DNA of 64,000 bases from assembly GCF_040802235.1 (NCBI RefSeq), contig NC_133161.1:12603001-12667000 (forward strand). The letters run 5' to 3'. Position 1 is the stretch's first letter. Each line of letters begins with the position of its first letter. Position numbers and translations under genes: made by a program. The DNA comes from Manis javanica (Eukaryota > Chordata > Mammalia > Pholidota > Manidae). The notes under the pieces are model-generated. The model ran no database searches. It saw nothing but the letters and a program-made list of their open reading frames with translations, and had not been told where the DNA came from. Of the stretch, positions 9,568-21,105 are shown in pieces.

Positions 9568-11770
9568 CTGAAGGCGGGCAGCTCCCTGGGAAGGCCAGGT
9601 GGAGCTGGGCGGTGAGGAAGGGTGGCTGACCGCAGGACTGGCAAGGGCACAGCGGGAGGTGCCTGCCCTAGGGCGGCCAGGTAGGGGCTGGGACACCACA
9701 TGCTGCCTGGCGCAGGCTCGTGGAGAGAATACCCATACAGCTCACCCACTGTTCACCTGTGTGTCCCCTGCCTGCAGCAATTTTACTGCTGGTACTGATC
9801 CCAGGAGAACCCTGCCCCATGCCCACAGAGAGGTATGCTTGAGAAGACCCCACAGGGCGGCGTGTAGTAGCATCTCCTTCAGAACAATCTTACTGTTGGA
9901 GGGAGACTAATGACATTAATTTGGTCCTTCAACATAACGGACTGCTGTGCACATGGCTGCAAATTACAGGACTTACAAACCAACAACAAATGGAGGAGAA
10001 AAATCAAATTAGAAATAATTGGGAGCAGACAAGGGAAACTCAAGAAAGCTCTGAAAGTAAGTAGTGGGCAGGAAGGAAAGAGTCAAGAAAACTACACAGA
10101 CACAAAAGCTCAAACAACACACTGCAGCCAGCAGCCTCCACACTTCAATGGCTGTTGAGGGCACCGCTCAGGTTTTCACAACTAACTATGATGTGTCTGG
10201 AGGTGACATTAAGCCATTTAAAGCAGATTAAACATCTTACACAGGTTTAAAAAGGACATGAAAGCACATAATTAACCTTGGAAGGATTCCAGTCCAAAGT
10301 GATTTGTGGCCACAAATCATTTTACATGTTCAAAAGTTAACTCACTGCAAAATTCAGATAAAAAGTTTCTCCAGATTTCATGAGCCAAGGAATCTCTGAA
10401 ATTTCAGCAGCAATTTTTTAAACAAACTATGCCACGTTTCAGGGTGACGGCCTAAGACAGCATCATTTCCCTAAGAGGTAAAAACAAGATCAAGTCTCAG
10501 CCCTCATCGCCGTAAGTGTTTTTCATCTACCAGACAGACGCAAATGTGTGCCAGTAGATCTCTTCCCGCCTGAACTTCCCAAGTTCTGAAGGCAGTAAAA
10601 AGTGACAAATGCCTGTTCTTCACTGCAGAGCTAACAACCCCCAAATGACGATTTTACATAATAAAAGATGTTTACTGAGGCTTACAGATTCCATGGTCAC
10701 CTGCTTCAAAGGCAGCTGGCAAATAATGGATCCAAATTAAGGCCAATAAACAATTTCCCTAAGGAGAATGTTCCTGGGCCATTGGTACTTTCCGACACAC
10801 CCAGAAAATAGCAGATGAAAAAAGACTAAATCTGATGGCAGCTGAACAAGAAAACAGACTGTGCCAACCTTGACTCACTCTACCACCACTGAAACGGCTT
10901 CCATGGGCCCTGCCTAGAGAAACACGGGTGCATTGTGGCAGTAATCACCCGCTGTCCAGCCCAAGGGGGGTCGACACTCCCCAATTAAAGGCATTCACCT
11001 TATGAAAACAGAAACTACAAAATCTCATCTTTAAGGGCCTTAAACCCTATGACATTACAGACAATTTTAACTCTACAAGTTCTCTTACGGAGTTGAACAC
11101 CCAAAAGTGAGTGAGAAGCAGTCTTCAGTCAGTAGACCCAGCTCCTCTTTCTGCCTCTGACTCTGCCTCTGAATGAATCAAGTGTTACCTGGAGAAAGTT
11201 CTCTCATCTCTTTATTTATCCCCTTTTCCCCACCAGGTACAAGATTAGGTCAAACCCACCAATTTCTTTTTTCTTTTCCTTTAGAAATAGGGTTGGGTTG
11301 GCTATAGCTGGGCAGCAGGCAACCTCAGCTTGGAGAGGCGCCTTGAAAGGTTGGAGAAAGTTTAAGATTAAAAGGTTATACACTTAGAAAGTGCCTGTGA
11401 CCTCAGAGAGAGGAGTGCCCTGAAAGGTTGGGGGTTCCTCCTCTTAAGGATTTTTCAGGAATGTGATCAGGGCTGAGGGTGCAGACTTGTTAAGTGGTCC
11501 CTGAATATTTAAAATTAACTTAATACAAGAAATTTACTGCTCTGATTTCTCCCTGAGATAACTGGCGACTCGGTCTGAGAGCCTAACAAGCAAGACCACC
11601 TGCCCAGCCCCAAGGTGGGCTGAGTTATTGTCTGCTAAAGAGTAAGTTAAGAATCTTACTTCTTAACTTCCTGCCTTTTACTATGTTGTTTATTGCTGGG
11701 ACTGCATGCTAAATTCCTCCCGTTTACCATCTAGCGTATTCACCAGGCACAGTGTGGCTGAACAGTAAGT
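9568..11770. other. Gene-poor stretch, no recognised coding sequence or repeat
   Basis: Moderate-GC single-copy-looking DNA. No family-level protein similarity was seen in any frame. It could hold non-coding exons of a transcript from the CpG island to its right. Confidence 0.4.
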
Positions 11771-11774
11771 GTAT

Positions 11775-11803
11775 TTGTGTGTGTGTGAGACACACACACA
11801 CAA
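11775..11803. repeat. TG/CA dinucleotide hairpin
   Basis: Perfect 13-bp inverted repeat: TTGTGTGTGTGTG, a 3-nt loop (AGA), then CACACACACACAA. Confidence 0.85.
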
Positions 11804-11903
11804 TTGTTAAATGAATGAGATGAATACATTTCCAGAGTCTAATGAGCCATGCACCACCCCAAAACTTCCGGATCAAAAAGCCAGTGTTGGGGCGGCTACT
11901 TAC

Positions 11904-12096
11904 TAAAAGCTGCTGCTGCTGTGAGGCGGCGAGGTCTGCGTGGGAACAGGCAGCGGGCGGCCCCCTGCGGGGGGGGTGGGCGGAGTCTGAGACCGGAGGC
12001 GGCCGCAGCGCGGAGCAAGGAGGCGTCGGTTGCGGGCCGACACCGCTCTCTTACGATGCTGCCCGCCCACCACCCGCTCCCGCCGCCCACCGACAT
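11904..12096 (-). ncRNA. Possible first exon of a minus-strand transcript
   Basis: The minus strand of the CpG island ends in TTTTA|GTAAGT, with the donor GT at 11903-11902. This could be an untranslated first exon of the ANTXR-like gene, which is next on the same strand 4.2 kb away, or of an unknown lncRNA. The upstream limit is arbitrary. There is no coding evidence. Confidence 0.25.
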
Positions 12097-12490
12097 GGTC
12101 CCCGCCTGCCGCCGCCCGGACCGGGGCCGCCGCTCCCCGCTGCTAAACCGCCTGCCGCCTCTGCCCGCCCGCGCCGCCTCTCACCTCCGCCCCGCGCTGC
12201 CCCTCTGCGGGCGGCGGAGCAGGGCCCCAGCCCACAGACGCCCTCGTTGCGGAGCCGCCCCCTCGGACGCCGGCCCGCAGGGTCGCCCGGACGCGCCTGC
12301 GGCTACCTGCCAGGAGCTGCGGCTGCGAAGACAGGCCGTCGTGGAAGAGAGGGCGCCAGGTCCTGGTGAGGGGCGCCCTGGAGGCTGCAGACGGCTAATG
12401 GCGGAGGGCGGTGGCGAAGGAGGCGGGGGGCGAGGGGCGAGGGGCAGGGGGTTGCTGGTAAGCGCCGGCGGCATCGTTTGGTGGGGTGGG
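11910..12490. promoter_or_regulatory. CpG island, probable promoter
   Basis: Very GC-rich with dense CpG (GGCGGCCGC, GCGCGGAGC, CGCCGCC and others), in contrast to AT-rich DNA on both sides. Open frames inside it are compositional. A perfect minus-strand donor (GTAAGT) lies at its left edge, at 11903, and a plus-strand GGTGAG lies near 12365, so transcription could leave in either direction. Confidence 0.75.
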
Positions 12491-12744
12491 TAGCGTCGGT
12501 GAGACACCGCAAAGCCGTATCTGCTGCTTAGCCACAGTGCCTCTGGCCCTGACAACTGCCCCGTCCAGATGCCGTCACCTGCCCTGGTCTCACTCCTGCC
12601 CGGCCTCCCACGTGTCCCCGAAACTGCTCTCACTACTCTCCCTGTATTTTCCTCTATGTCAAATCAAAGGACTGAGTCTCAACTGATGTGATGTAGTAGG
12701 TGGGGGCAGGAGGCATGGTTCTAATTTATCTGCAACCAAAGTGA

Positions 12745-13610
12745 CATTTATCATAGATGTAATGAGTTGGCTTATCAATGTGGCAAATTACATTAATCAA
12801 ACTTTTCAATTCAAGACAGTCTTGCATTCCTGGGTGTCTGTGTATGTTGATAATATATTATATAATATATGTATATGTATTTAACTCATTGCTGGATTTT
12901 GTTAGCTAACATTTAATTTTGCAACTAATTTCATGACTGAGAACCATCAGTAATATTCGTTTCCTGTACTTTATCTAATATCGACTTTGCTAGTCTCATA
13001 AAGTGATTTGAGGAACGTTTCCTCCTTTTCTGTGTAAGACTGAAATGTTCTGTCCTTAAATCTTTGGTACAATTTGTCTATAAAGCACCTAGGTCTATGA
13101 CTGATATTTTTTAACTATAGAGTTTATTTCTTTACTGATAGAACAATTTAGATTTTCTACTCCTTTTGAGTTATGCTTGATAATTTCTCCTTGGCACTTA
13201 CCCATTTCATCTAAGTTTTCAAGTTTATTAACATGCAACTATTGTCATATTTAAAATCTCTGCTGCATTTATAGTCAGGGATCTGCTTTATTACTAATAT
13301 ATTTGTGCTTTCTTCCTTTTCTCCTTATTAACATTGCCAGTTTGATTTATTTTATGAGTATCTGAAAGAACAAGTTCTTTTCTATTATTATATGATTGTT
13401 AATATAGTCTGTAAATTTCTGCCATCACCTTTATTATTTTCTTGTTGAGTTTTATTCTTTTTTTTTAACTTCTTAATTTAGATGGCTAGCTCATTCAGTT
13501 TAGCTTTTCTTCTTTTCTTTAGTAAGTATTTAATTACTGTAAATTTCCTCCAAAATATAGTTTGTGCCATTCCACAAGTTTTTATATGTGTTACATTTGT
13601 TATTAAATAA
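12745..13610 (-). mobile_element. Old L1 ORF2 fragment, minus orientation
   Basis: AT-rich sequence whose reverse complement resembles the mid-ORF2 region of old mammalian L1s. It directly abuts a plus-oriented L1 fragment, as expected of a 5'-inverted ('twin-primed') insertion. Confidence 0.55.
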
Positions 13611-13614
13611 TTAT

Positions 13615-15180
13615 CTCAATAGACGCAGAAAAATTATTTAATATTAATACCCAGTCTTGGTTTTCTTTAAAAAAAAAATGTTGGCAAATTAGGAGTAAAA
13701 GGGATCTTCCTTAGCTTGATTTATTTTTTGAAAGTACGTAAAACATAGCAAACTGGAGTTAAAATGTGAAACGCTGGAATGCTCTTAGGACTAGGAACAA
13801 GGTGAGGATGCAATTAAAGTCTTTGCCAGCATAGTAAAAATTGGGGGGTTGGGGGATTGGAAAGGGAAAAACAAAAATGTCATTATTTGGGCATGATATG
13901 ATTGTCTATATAGACATAAAAAATGAATCAACAGGTACGTTATTTTTTTTTTAATTAAAGCATCATTGATATACAATCTTACAAAAGTTTCACATGCACA
14001 TCGTGGTTTCCACATTCACCATATCATCAAGCCCTCTCCTCCAATTGCAGTCGGTCAGCATAGTAAGATGCCACAGAATCATTTGTCTTCTCTGTGCTGT
14101 ACTGCCTTCCCCATGACCCACCTATATTGTGAGTGCTAATTATAGTGCCCCTTAATCCCCTTCTCCCTCCCTCCCCACCTACCCTCCTAAACCCTTTTCC
14201 TTTGGTAACTGCTAGTCCCTTCTTGGAGTCTGTGAGTCGGTTGCTCTTTTGTTCCTTCAGCTTTGCTTCATTGTTATACTCCTCAGATGTGGGAAATCAT
14301 TTGGTACTTGTCTTTCTAGGTCTGGCTTATTTCACTGAGCATAATACCCTCTAGCTCCATCCATGTTGTTGCAAATGGTAGGATTTGTTTTCTTTTTATG
14401 GCTGCATAATATTCCATTGTGTATATGTACCACCTCTTCTTTATCTATTCATCTACTGATGGACACTTAGGTTGCTTCCATATCTTGGCTGTTGTAAATA
14501 GTGCTGCAATAGACATAATGTCTTTCTGAATCAGGGTTCTTGTTTTCTTAGGGTAAATTCCTAAGGGTGGAATTATTGGGTCAAATGATATTTCTATTTT
14601 TAGTTTTTTGAGGAACCTCCAATTTGTTTTCCACAGTGACTGAACTAATTTACATTCCAACCAGCAGTATAGAAGGGTTTCCCTTTCTCCGCATCCTCTC
14701 AGCATTTGTTGATTCTTGTCTATTGGATGTTGGCCACCCTAACTGGTGTGAGGTGATATCTCATCAACAGGTACACTATTAAAATCAATAGTAAATTTTA
14801 AACTATGTGCTAAATGCAAAATCTTATAATGTAATTTCTCCTTAACTCAATCTATATTTTACTATGATTCCAATAAAAATTCCAAAAATCACAGCTGTGT
14901 TCTTTCTTGCTGCTGCTGGTTCTTTACCTTCTTCCCCAGCCCCATCCCAGCGTCCTCCTTCATCTCCCATCCTTTGCCCCCCGCTCCTTCTCCTCTGCCT
15001 TCTTGTTCAATGAAACCTGACAATCTTACTCTAAACTTTACAAGGATAAGGAAAGGGTCAGAAATAGCCGTAACGCTCTATAAGAACAAGGTACGGAGAT
15101 CTACCTGCTAAATATAATAATTAAGCTACAATTTTCAAAGCTCTAATAACAAACAGTAGTATTGGCACAGAACACATCAC
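13615..15180 (+). mobile_element. Old L1 ORF2 fragment, plus orientation, split by a younger L1
   Basis: 13615-13926 matches the reverse-transcriptase region of ORF2, including the stretch ending 'aggaacaaggtgaggatgc'. 14775-15180 continues with later ORF2 sequence. The gap is exactly the nested minus-strand L1 at 13939-14762. Confidence 0.6.
13939..14762 (-). mobile_element. 5'-truncated L1 3' end, nested in an older L1
   Basis: A poly-T (poly-A on the minus strand) at about 13943-13952 is followed by the L1 3'UTR and C-terminal ORF2 in reverse. It is flanked by a perfect 12-bp target-site duplication, ATCAACAGGTAC, at 13927-13938 and 14763-14774. Confidence 0.93.
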
Positions 15181-15239
15181 TTAAAAAGATGTTTTTAAAG
15201 AACATAATTTTAAGTAAAAAGCCCAAATAAAAGCCAAAT

Positions 15240-15560
15240 ATGGGGGCTGCGGCCTGTGAGGGGCCGCCCTCTGCCCCTCCGAGCGCACGGCGCTGCGGGG
15301 TCTGCACCCGGCCTCTCTGCCCAGTTCACGGGGCAGCCTGGTCCGCGCCGGGGCCTGCCTGCCGCCCTCCCCCCGAAAGCAAGATTCAGAGTTTCCGAGA
15401 AACGTTCTGCTCAAGAGGCCCGTGAAAGTGCCCCCGTTAGGCATGTCCTCCCAGGGTCGTCGCTAGCAGGTTGCGCGGGTTTGCCGCCCAAAAGCGGGTG
15501 GGGAGGACCATAAGGCAGAGCGGCTTTACCCCGAAGGAGGGCTGGGAAGTAGGGGCGCAG
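15240..15560. other. GC- and CpG-rich patch
   Basis: GC-rich with many CpGs, beginning abruptly after AT-rich L1 sequence. It may be a small CpG island or a GC-rich insert. Frames on both strands are open but match nothing I know. Confidence 0.45.
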
Positions 15561-15639
15561 CAGAAAACACTGTAAATCAGGGCCTTTTTCTCCAGAGAGC
15601 TGGTTGTTAAGCATTTACCAGCACACCACTGCCTTACTG

Positions 15640-15830
15640 CAACATTCCAGACCTTTCTCTGCTGGCCTGTGTCTGCCACGTCAGCTGCTGCTTCTTCCCT
15701 TAGCTTCCCTGTAGCTCTAGCCACATTGAGCTTGCAGTTTTACAAATATGCTCTACTGTGTCCTGGCCTTGAGCTCTTACACAGAATGCTGTTTGCCTTG
15801 CCTCCAGGCTGACCTACCACATGCAGGAGT
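15640..15830 (+). mobile_element. L2 (LINE2) 3' fragment
   Basis: Matches the L2 stretch resembling 'tctagccacattgagcttgc...ttgccttgcctcca'. Diverged. Confidence 0.5.
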
Positions 15831-16199
15831 CTCTGTGCCTGGGGTCCACTTTCAGGGACCATGAAAATGATTAATTTAGTTTCAAAAAATAAACTTTAGG
15901 TCAAAGAAAATGCTTTAATATGTGATGCTATGTATTTGTCTTTTACGAAGCCTGTCAGTTAAATATAACCTTAAATATTTTTTTATGGTGGAAGAAACCC
16001 TAAAAGGCAAGAGTGCCCAGGGCCCAGGAAGTTACTGCGGGGCCTTTGTGCCTCTACCCACCAAATTCATCAATTTTAAACTCCTCTGGGTTAATCCTCC
16101 TAGCCTTCACGATATAAAATTTTGAAATAATTTCAGAACAATGTGGGATTTAAATAAATAAAATTCCACTATAGCACTTACCATAATAACACGTGTGTA

Positions 16200-16326
16200 T
16201 CGATATTTATCCTCTTCACTAACCTATGGCCATCTTTGAAGACAGTGATTGTATTTCATTCTACTCTGTAGTTTCAGGATCTTGCACAGCCTATTTTCTT
16301 TGAATGAATGAATGAATACCTATGAA
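16200..16326 (+). mobile_element. L2-like 3' end with (TGAA)n
   Basis: A 'gaagacagtgattgtatttcattc'-type L2 segment ends in a TGAATGAATGAATG run, typical of L2 3' ends. Confidence 0.5.
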
Positions 16327-16329
16327 TGT

Positions 16330-16680
16330 AGTCTACTTGGGCTTCCACAACAAACTACCACAGCCTGGACACCTTAAGCAACAGAAATTATTTACCTACA
16401 GTTCCAGAGGCTGGAAATACAAGATCAAGGTGTCAGCAAGGCTGGTTCATCCTGAGTCCTCTCTCCTTGGTGTGCAGATGCCGTCTTCTCTCTGTGTCCC
16501 CACATGGTCTTCCCTCTGTGTGTGTGTGTGTGTGTCCTGATCTCTTCTTCTAAGGATACTTCATTTCAACTTGATTGCTTCTTTAAAAACTTTCTCCAAA
16601 TACAGTCACATTCTGAGTTACTGGGGGTTAGGACCTCAGCATATGAATTCAGGGGGACACAATTCAACCCATAACATGAT
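16330..16680 (-). mobile_element. MLT1-like MaLR LTR
   Basis: The order of motifs (acaacaaactaccacagcc, gttccagaggctgg, agatcaaggtgtcagcaagg, ggacacaattcaacccata) matches the reverse complement of MLT1-class MaLR LTRs of placental mammals. A (GT)8 run interrupts it near 16520. Confidence 0.65.
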
Positions 16681-16699
16681 GCTATGACATCTCATGTTA

Positions 16700-16800
16700 T
16701 TGTTCACATCTTGCTTCCTCACTAGGCTAGACTGTGAAGTCCTCAAGGCAGAAACGCCTTAGCTCTTGTTCCTGTCTCCATTACCCGGTGGAGTAGCACA
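16700..16800 (+). mobile_element. L2-like fragment
   Basis: 'ggctagactgtgaagtcctcaaggcagaaacg' resembles the L2 3' region. Short and diverged. Confidence 0.4.
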
Positions 16801-17289
16801 GCCTAACTCTGAGGGGTGATTGACAAGCACTGGGGAAGTGCTGCACATGCTCAGGAAAGGGTCTGGTTTGTCCTGTGGGCCCTGGGGTCTCCAGAGACAT
16901 CAGATGTTTCCAGGAACCAGTAGGGCTGGAGAGCATGGTGAGAGGGGAGCCTGATGCTGGCCTGGGCAGTTTGTGATGGACTGCTTCATTCTTGAATTGA
17001 TGGAGGCTTTAGAGACAAGGTAGAAAAGCAAACTCTGAGAGGGCTTCTGGGTTTTTAAAAGCTTATTTATTCACAGTGATTTGCATAAAATAGTCTTTTA
17101 AAAGGGGCAGCTGTTTTCTCTTTTCCAAAATGTTTACTGGGGCATAATGAACCACAGAAATACTCTCTGGTTGCATCATTCCACAAAGATGATGTACATT
17201 CATCTGAGAAATAAGATATTTTTGTTTTGGTGGGGGAATGGGATAAAGTCCAAAGCTAGATATTTCCACTCAAGCTGCATAAAAAGCCT

Positions 17290-18155
17290 CTGTACAGAAA
17301 AGGAAACCATCAAAAAAAATCAAAAGGCAACCTATGGAATGGGCAAAAATATTTGGAAATCATGTATCTGATAAGGGGTTATTAATATCCTAAATATATA
17401 AAGAACTCATACAACTCAGCAAAAACATAATCCAATTTAAAAATGGACAGAGTTTCTGAGTAGACATTTTTTCCCAAAGAAGACATACAGATGTACAACA
17501 GATACATGGAAAAGGTTCAACATTACTAATCATTAGGGAAATGCAAATCAAAACCACAATAACACCCAGTAGAATGGCTTTTTCAAAAAGACAAGAGATA
17601 ATAAGTGTTGGAGAAGATGTGGGGAAAAGGGAATCCTTGTACGCTGTTGGTGGGAATATAAATTAGTGCAGTTACTAGGAAACAGTGTGGAGGTTCCCCC
17701 CAAAATTTACAATAGAACTGCCATATGATTCAGCAATTCTACTCCTGGTTATCTACCTCAGGAACATAGTTTCACCCCCATGTTCATTCCAGCAATATTT
17801 ACAATTGCCAACACATGGAAGCAACCTAAGTGTCCATTGAAAGATAAAGGGTTGAGGAAAATGTGTTGTGTGGGTGTCTGTATACTTTCGTGTTGGCTCG
17901 ACCAAGTGAGGGAGATCTCACTGGACATGTGAGGCCCTAGAAATCTACAGATGGTAGACAACATATTCTTAGGAAACTGGGAATGAAACAGGCTCTTGTC
18001 TTTGAGGGCCCTGATCAGGCACCAGGAATGAAAGCTAAGGCTCAACCATAAAATGGAAGGAAATCCTGCCATTTGCAGCAATGTGGATGGACCTTGAGGG
18101 CATTGTGCTAAGTGAAGTAAGTCAGACGGGGACAAAATACTTTATGATCTCACTT
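17290..18155 (+). mobile_element. Old L1 3' part of ORF2, interrupted by a 137-bp module
   Basis: C-terminal ORF2-like sequence (ATATATAAAGAACTCATACAA, then the 'catggaagcaacctaagtgtccat' region) runs to about 17870 and resumes at 18040 ('ccataaaatggaaggaaatcc'). The 137-bp module lies between. It ends where the retroviral LTR begins. Confidence 0.75.
17902..18038. repeat. 137-bp module, copy 1 (in the old L1)
   Basis: About 96% identical to 19481-19617 (six differences seen). Flanked by near-identical 9-mers GGCTCGACC and GGCTCAACC, which suggests insertion with a target-site duplication. Family unknown. Confidence 0.8.
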
Positions 18156-18577
18156 TGTAGAGGGAAGTCATCAGGAAGACACGAGTGCCAGTTGACCTGT
18201 GAGCTACACCCAGGCAATTAGAGGCTCCTCCCCACTCCCATCCTAGGAATGTGGGTTCTGCCTGCCTTCCCTGTTTCCAGAAGCTGCCTCAAAGACAAAC
18301 CTTAAGATAGCAATGTAGTTTTGAGACCATCCTGACTGCCTATGTAACTGAACCCAGTTAAGACTTCTACAAAACCTTTTAAGATTTGGCAGGTGGATAT
18401 GGAGATCTACTCATCTTGCAGCCACCCAAGACAAGCCTCATATGTAAGTTTCCTTGCTCATGAAACTTGCCACCTACCAATCTGGAGTGGCCTGCCTCTT
18501 TCTTGGGTTGCTCCCTGCCCTCTGATTATAGGGGCCAGTTTCACCTGGGAAGCTCCCCAGGAGCTTGTGAACCAACA
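18156..18577 (+). mobile_element. 5' LTR of a degenerate endogenous retrovirus
   Basis: Begins TGTAGAGGG and ends ACCAACA (TG...CA), 422 bp. It is followed directly by a primer-binding-site-like TTGGTGAGGCAGCC and then gag-like sequence. The left edge abuts the old L1 tail. There is no matching 3' LTR in the window, so boundaries are inferred from the TG/CA ends. Confidence 0.6.
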
Positions 18578-18599
18578 ATTGGTGAGGCAGCCAGGAAAC

Positions 18600-19480
18600 T
18601 GAAGAAAAGGGCCTTGAGAAAGAGGCATCTGCAGATCGGGATCCCAAGTTGGCCAGTCGCCTCTGTGTGGGAGGGGTGATCCATACATCAGATGCTTGTG
18701 GGCTGTTACATGATTATGAGGACACCCTGAAAACACTGGCTGCTTTAAAGGGCTTGTTTATGGAACTGCAAATAGTGCACTATGACAAAGAAGGGAAGCA
18801 TGTGGCTGTCACAGAGGAGTGGCCTCTACTGTGGGCAGTTCAGCTAGCCACCGATGCCCAGCTAGAGGCTGAAGCTCACATTAGAAAGTCAGAATAACTG
18901 AGGTTAGAGAAGAACATGGGGTTAACCCAACTCTGCTAGCTTCAGGGCTGGCAGACAAGGTGGAGAGAACAAGATAATAGGTTAGAGACCTTGGTGTGCC
19001 ATTTTACAAAGCTAGGAAGGCACAGGCTGCCTCAGATTAAGGTCTGAGCACTTGTGACTAAGCCTGATTGGGAGGCTGAGACCTGGAATCTCTTGGAAAA
19101 CGATGAGAATGAAGAGGAGGATGTTGTAATGGACAATGAAACAGACTGAGTGCCCTCGGACTCTAATACAATGGAAAACAAAAGCACAGTAACAACGCCA
19201 GCCACCCAGAAGCCCCATTTCAGGAAACCCTTATGGTAAGACAAGGTGTTCCTGCTGAGTTTATTGATACAGCTGCCAAGTTCCAGCAAAAGGCCAAGGG
19301 AAGTATCCAGACAAGGTTAATGCTGCTGTGGGATATGGGATGACAGCATTTCTGTGACCAGTAGGAGGCAGAGAAAATGAGCGCTACCACCACACACACT
19401 GCCCTCTGGCACCTGCCTGGTACTCAGCAGTTCCAGATACTCCCTAAGAGTGGATTATTCTAGCCTGAATGGGGGCTTGG
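18600..19480 (+). pseudogene. Retroviral gag remnant
   Basis: Lies directly after the primer-binding-site-like sequence. Short open segments (for example 18649-18897) are interrupted by stops and frame changes. Identity as gag rests on position between LTR and pol. It cannot encode a functional protein. Confidence 0.5.
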
Positions 19481-19617
19481 CCAAGTGAGGGAGATCTCAC
19501 TGGGCATGTGAGGCCCTAGAAATCTATAGATGGTGGACAACATATTCTTAGGAAACTGGGAATGAAACAGGGCCTTGTCTTTAAGGGCCCTGATCAGGCA
19601 CCAGGAATGAAAGCTAA
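19481..19617. repeat. 137-bp module, copy 2 (in the retrovirus)
   Basis: Second copy of the sequence at 17902-18038, same orientation, at the gag-pol transition. A 45-codon minus-strand frame is open in both copies, but most differences change amino acids, so selection is not indicated. Confidence 0.8.
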
Positions 19618-19619
19618 AG

Positions 19620-21105
19620 TTTGCCAGTCTGCCCCCAGGACCAGTATGGGACCCTGATATCCATGCTGATCCCAATAATAGGAAAAGACCTTCATGATGG
19701 GCAATCCATCATTGATCTAGGGAACACTGACAAATCTCAGGAATAGATACTGGCTGTGGGTAAGACCTGAGACACAGCCCAAGCTCAGAAAGTCTTAAAA
19801 TCTGTCTGGCCCCATCTCCAGTATCTTACCTGATGCCCCAACTGTCCAGAAGAGGCCTCAGGGTTAAAGCTTATTTGGGAAGGGATATAGGATGTGGGTT
19901 AGGATTGCCTCCAGATGAGGGCCACAATCAGAGGCTCCACATTGAGTTCACTATTCACTGGTTCTCCAGAAAAATACTAAAATGATGGCTCATTGCAGAT
20001 GACAATGGACTACCAAAAAATGAGCAAGGTATGTGTCCGTCATTTTAGATACCTTGTCCGTGGTGCTAGGAGTGTACCATACTGTGCTGGAGTTAACAAA
20101 GGCCTTTTTCAGTATACCCTGGCCATGAGTCAAAAGATCAATTGGCTTCCACATGGGAGGGGCAACAATGAACCATTCAAGTGTTTCCCCAAGGCTACCC
20201 ACACAGCCCACCATAGGTCATGGATTGGCAGGTGGAAGACTATCCTTGTTCTCTTCCACATCAGCACAATGGCCCCACTACACTGATGCTGTAATGTTAA
20301 CATATTGACAATTTACCTCTGCTTCAAGGAACCCTGCAAGCTTTACTGGAACACCTGTGAGGCAGAGAGTGAACAATGAACCCACAGAAAATTCAAGGCC
20401 AAGGCACTGCCATAAGGTTTGGGGAGTGGTTGGTCAGGTAAGAAGCATGCAAGACTGTCCAACCCTAAGGATTTGAAAGAGGTGCAAAATCTTCATAGAG
20501 ACTTTGGGGTTTGGAGGATTTTTATTCCCCACCTGACAGAGTGCCCCATCCCCTGGTTAAAAAAAAAAACGGCATGCATGGGAGTGGAAATCAGAGCAAC
20601 AAGCCACCTTTGAAACAGCAAAAATATTAATGAAGAAGGTTAAAGTTCTGGGCATCTCCCATGCAGGGCTACCATTTGAGTTAGTTGTGTTTGTGACTTC
20701 ACAAGGTATGGGTCAGGCACTGTGGCAGAAATAACAGAAGGGGAAAATGTCCCTAGAATTTTGGTCTCAGGTCTGGAAGGAGACAGAACCTGTACTTACT
20801 TCCAAAGAGCAACAGCTCCTACCAGTGTTCACTCTTCCAGGTAGAGCCTCTCCCACGTGGCCAGTGCAGCAGCCAGTGGGCTGAACTCAGAGCAATTTGG
20901 CTGGTGGTTACTCAGGAACCCTAGCCATTAACCCTTTATCCTGTCAGTTGGGCTGTTCCAAAGGACTTAACCCCATGGCTTGATGATGGGAAGCTAAGGA
21001 GTGGATTATCACAAGTAAGCTCTTACGGGCACCAGCTATTTGGAAGGACATTTGGGTCTGCCTACAAGAACCTGAGGCGGTCCTCACTATTTTCCACATC
21101 CCACC
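19620..21105 (+). pseudogene. Retroviral pol remnant (protease/reverse transcriptase/RNase H)
   Basis: Retroviral reverse-transcriptase-like blocks can be followed across several frames. The RT core lies near 20130-20290, where the YxDD-type motif is degenerate, and a connection region near 20420-20560. Later segments resemble the RNase H region. Multiple stops and frameshifts make it non-functional. The sequence is cut at 21105 by a solo LTR and resumes in frame at 22960. Confidence 0.7.

Noticed and set aside
11842..12633. Overlapping 150-214 codon frames on both strands
   Set aside because: CpG-island composition gives Arg/Pro/Ala/Gly-rich frames in all phases. No domain is seen.
17758..18135. 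125-codon minus-strand frame across the old L1 and the 137-bp module
   Set aside because: The frame crosses the boundary of two unrelated elements. Between the two module copies most differences change the amino acid.
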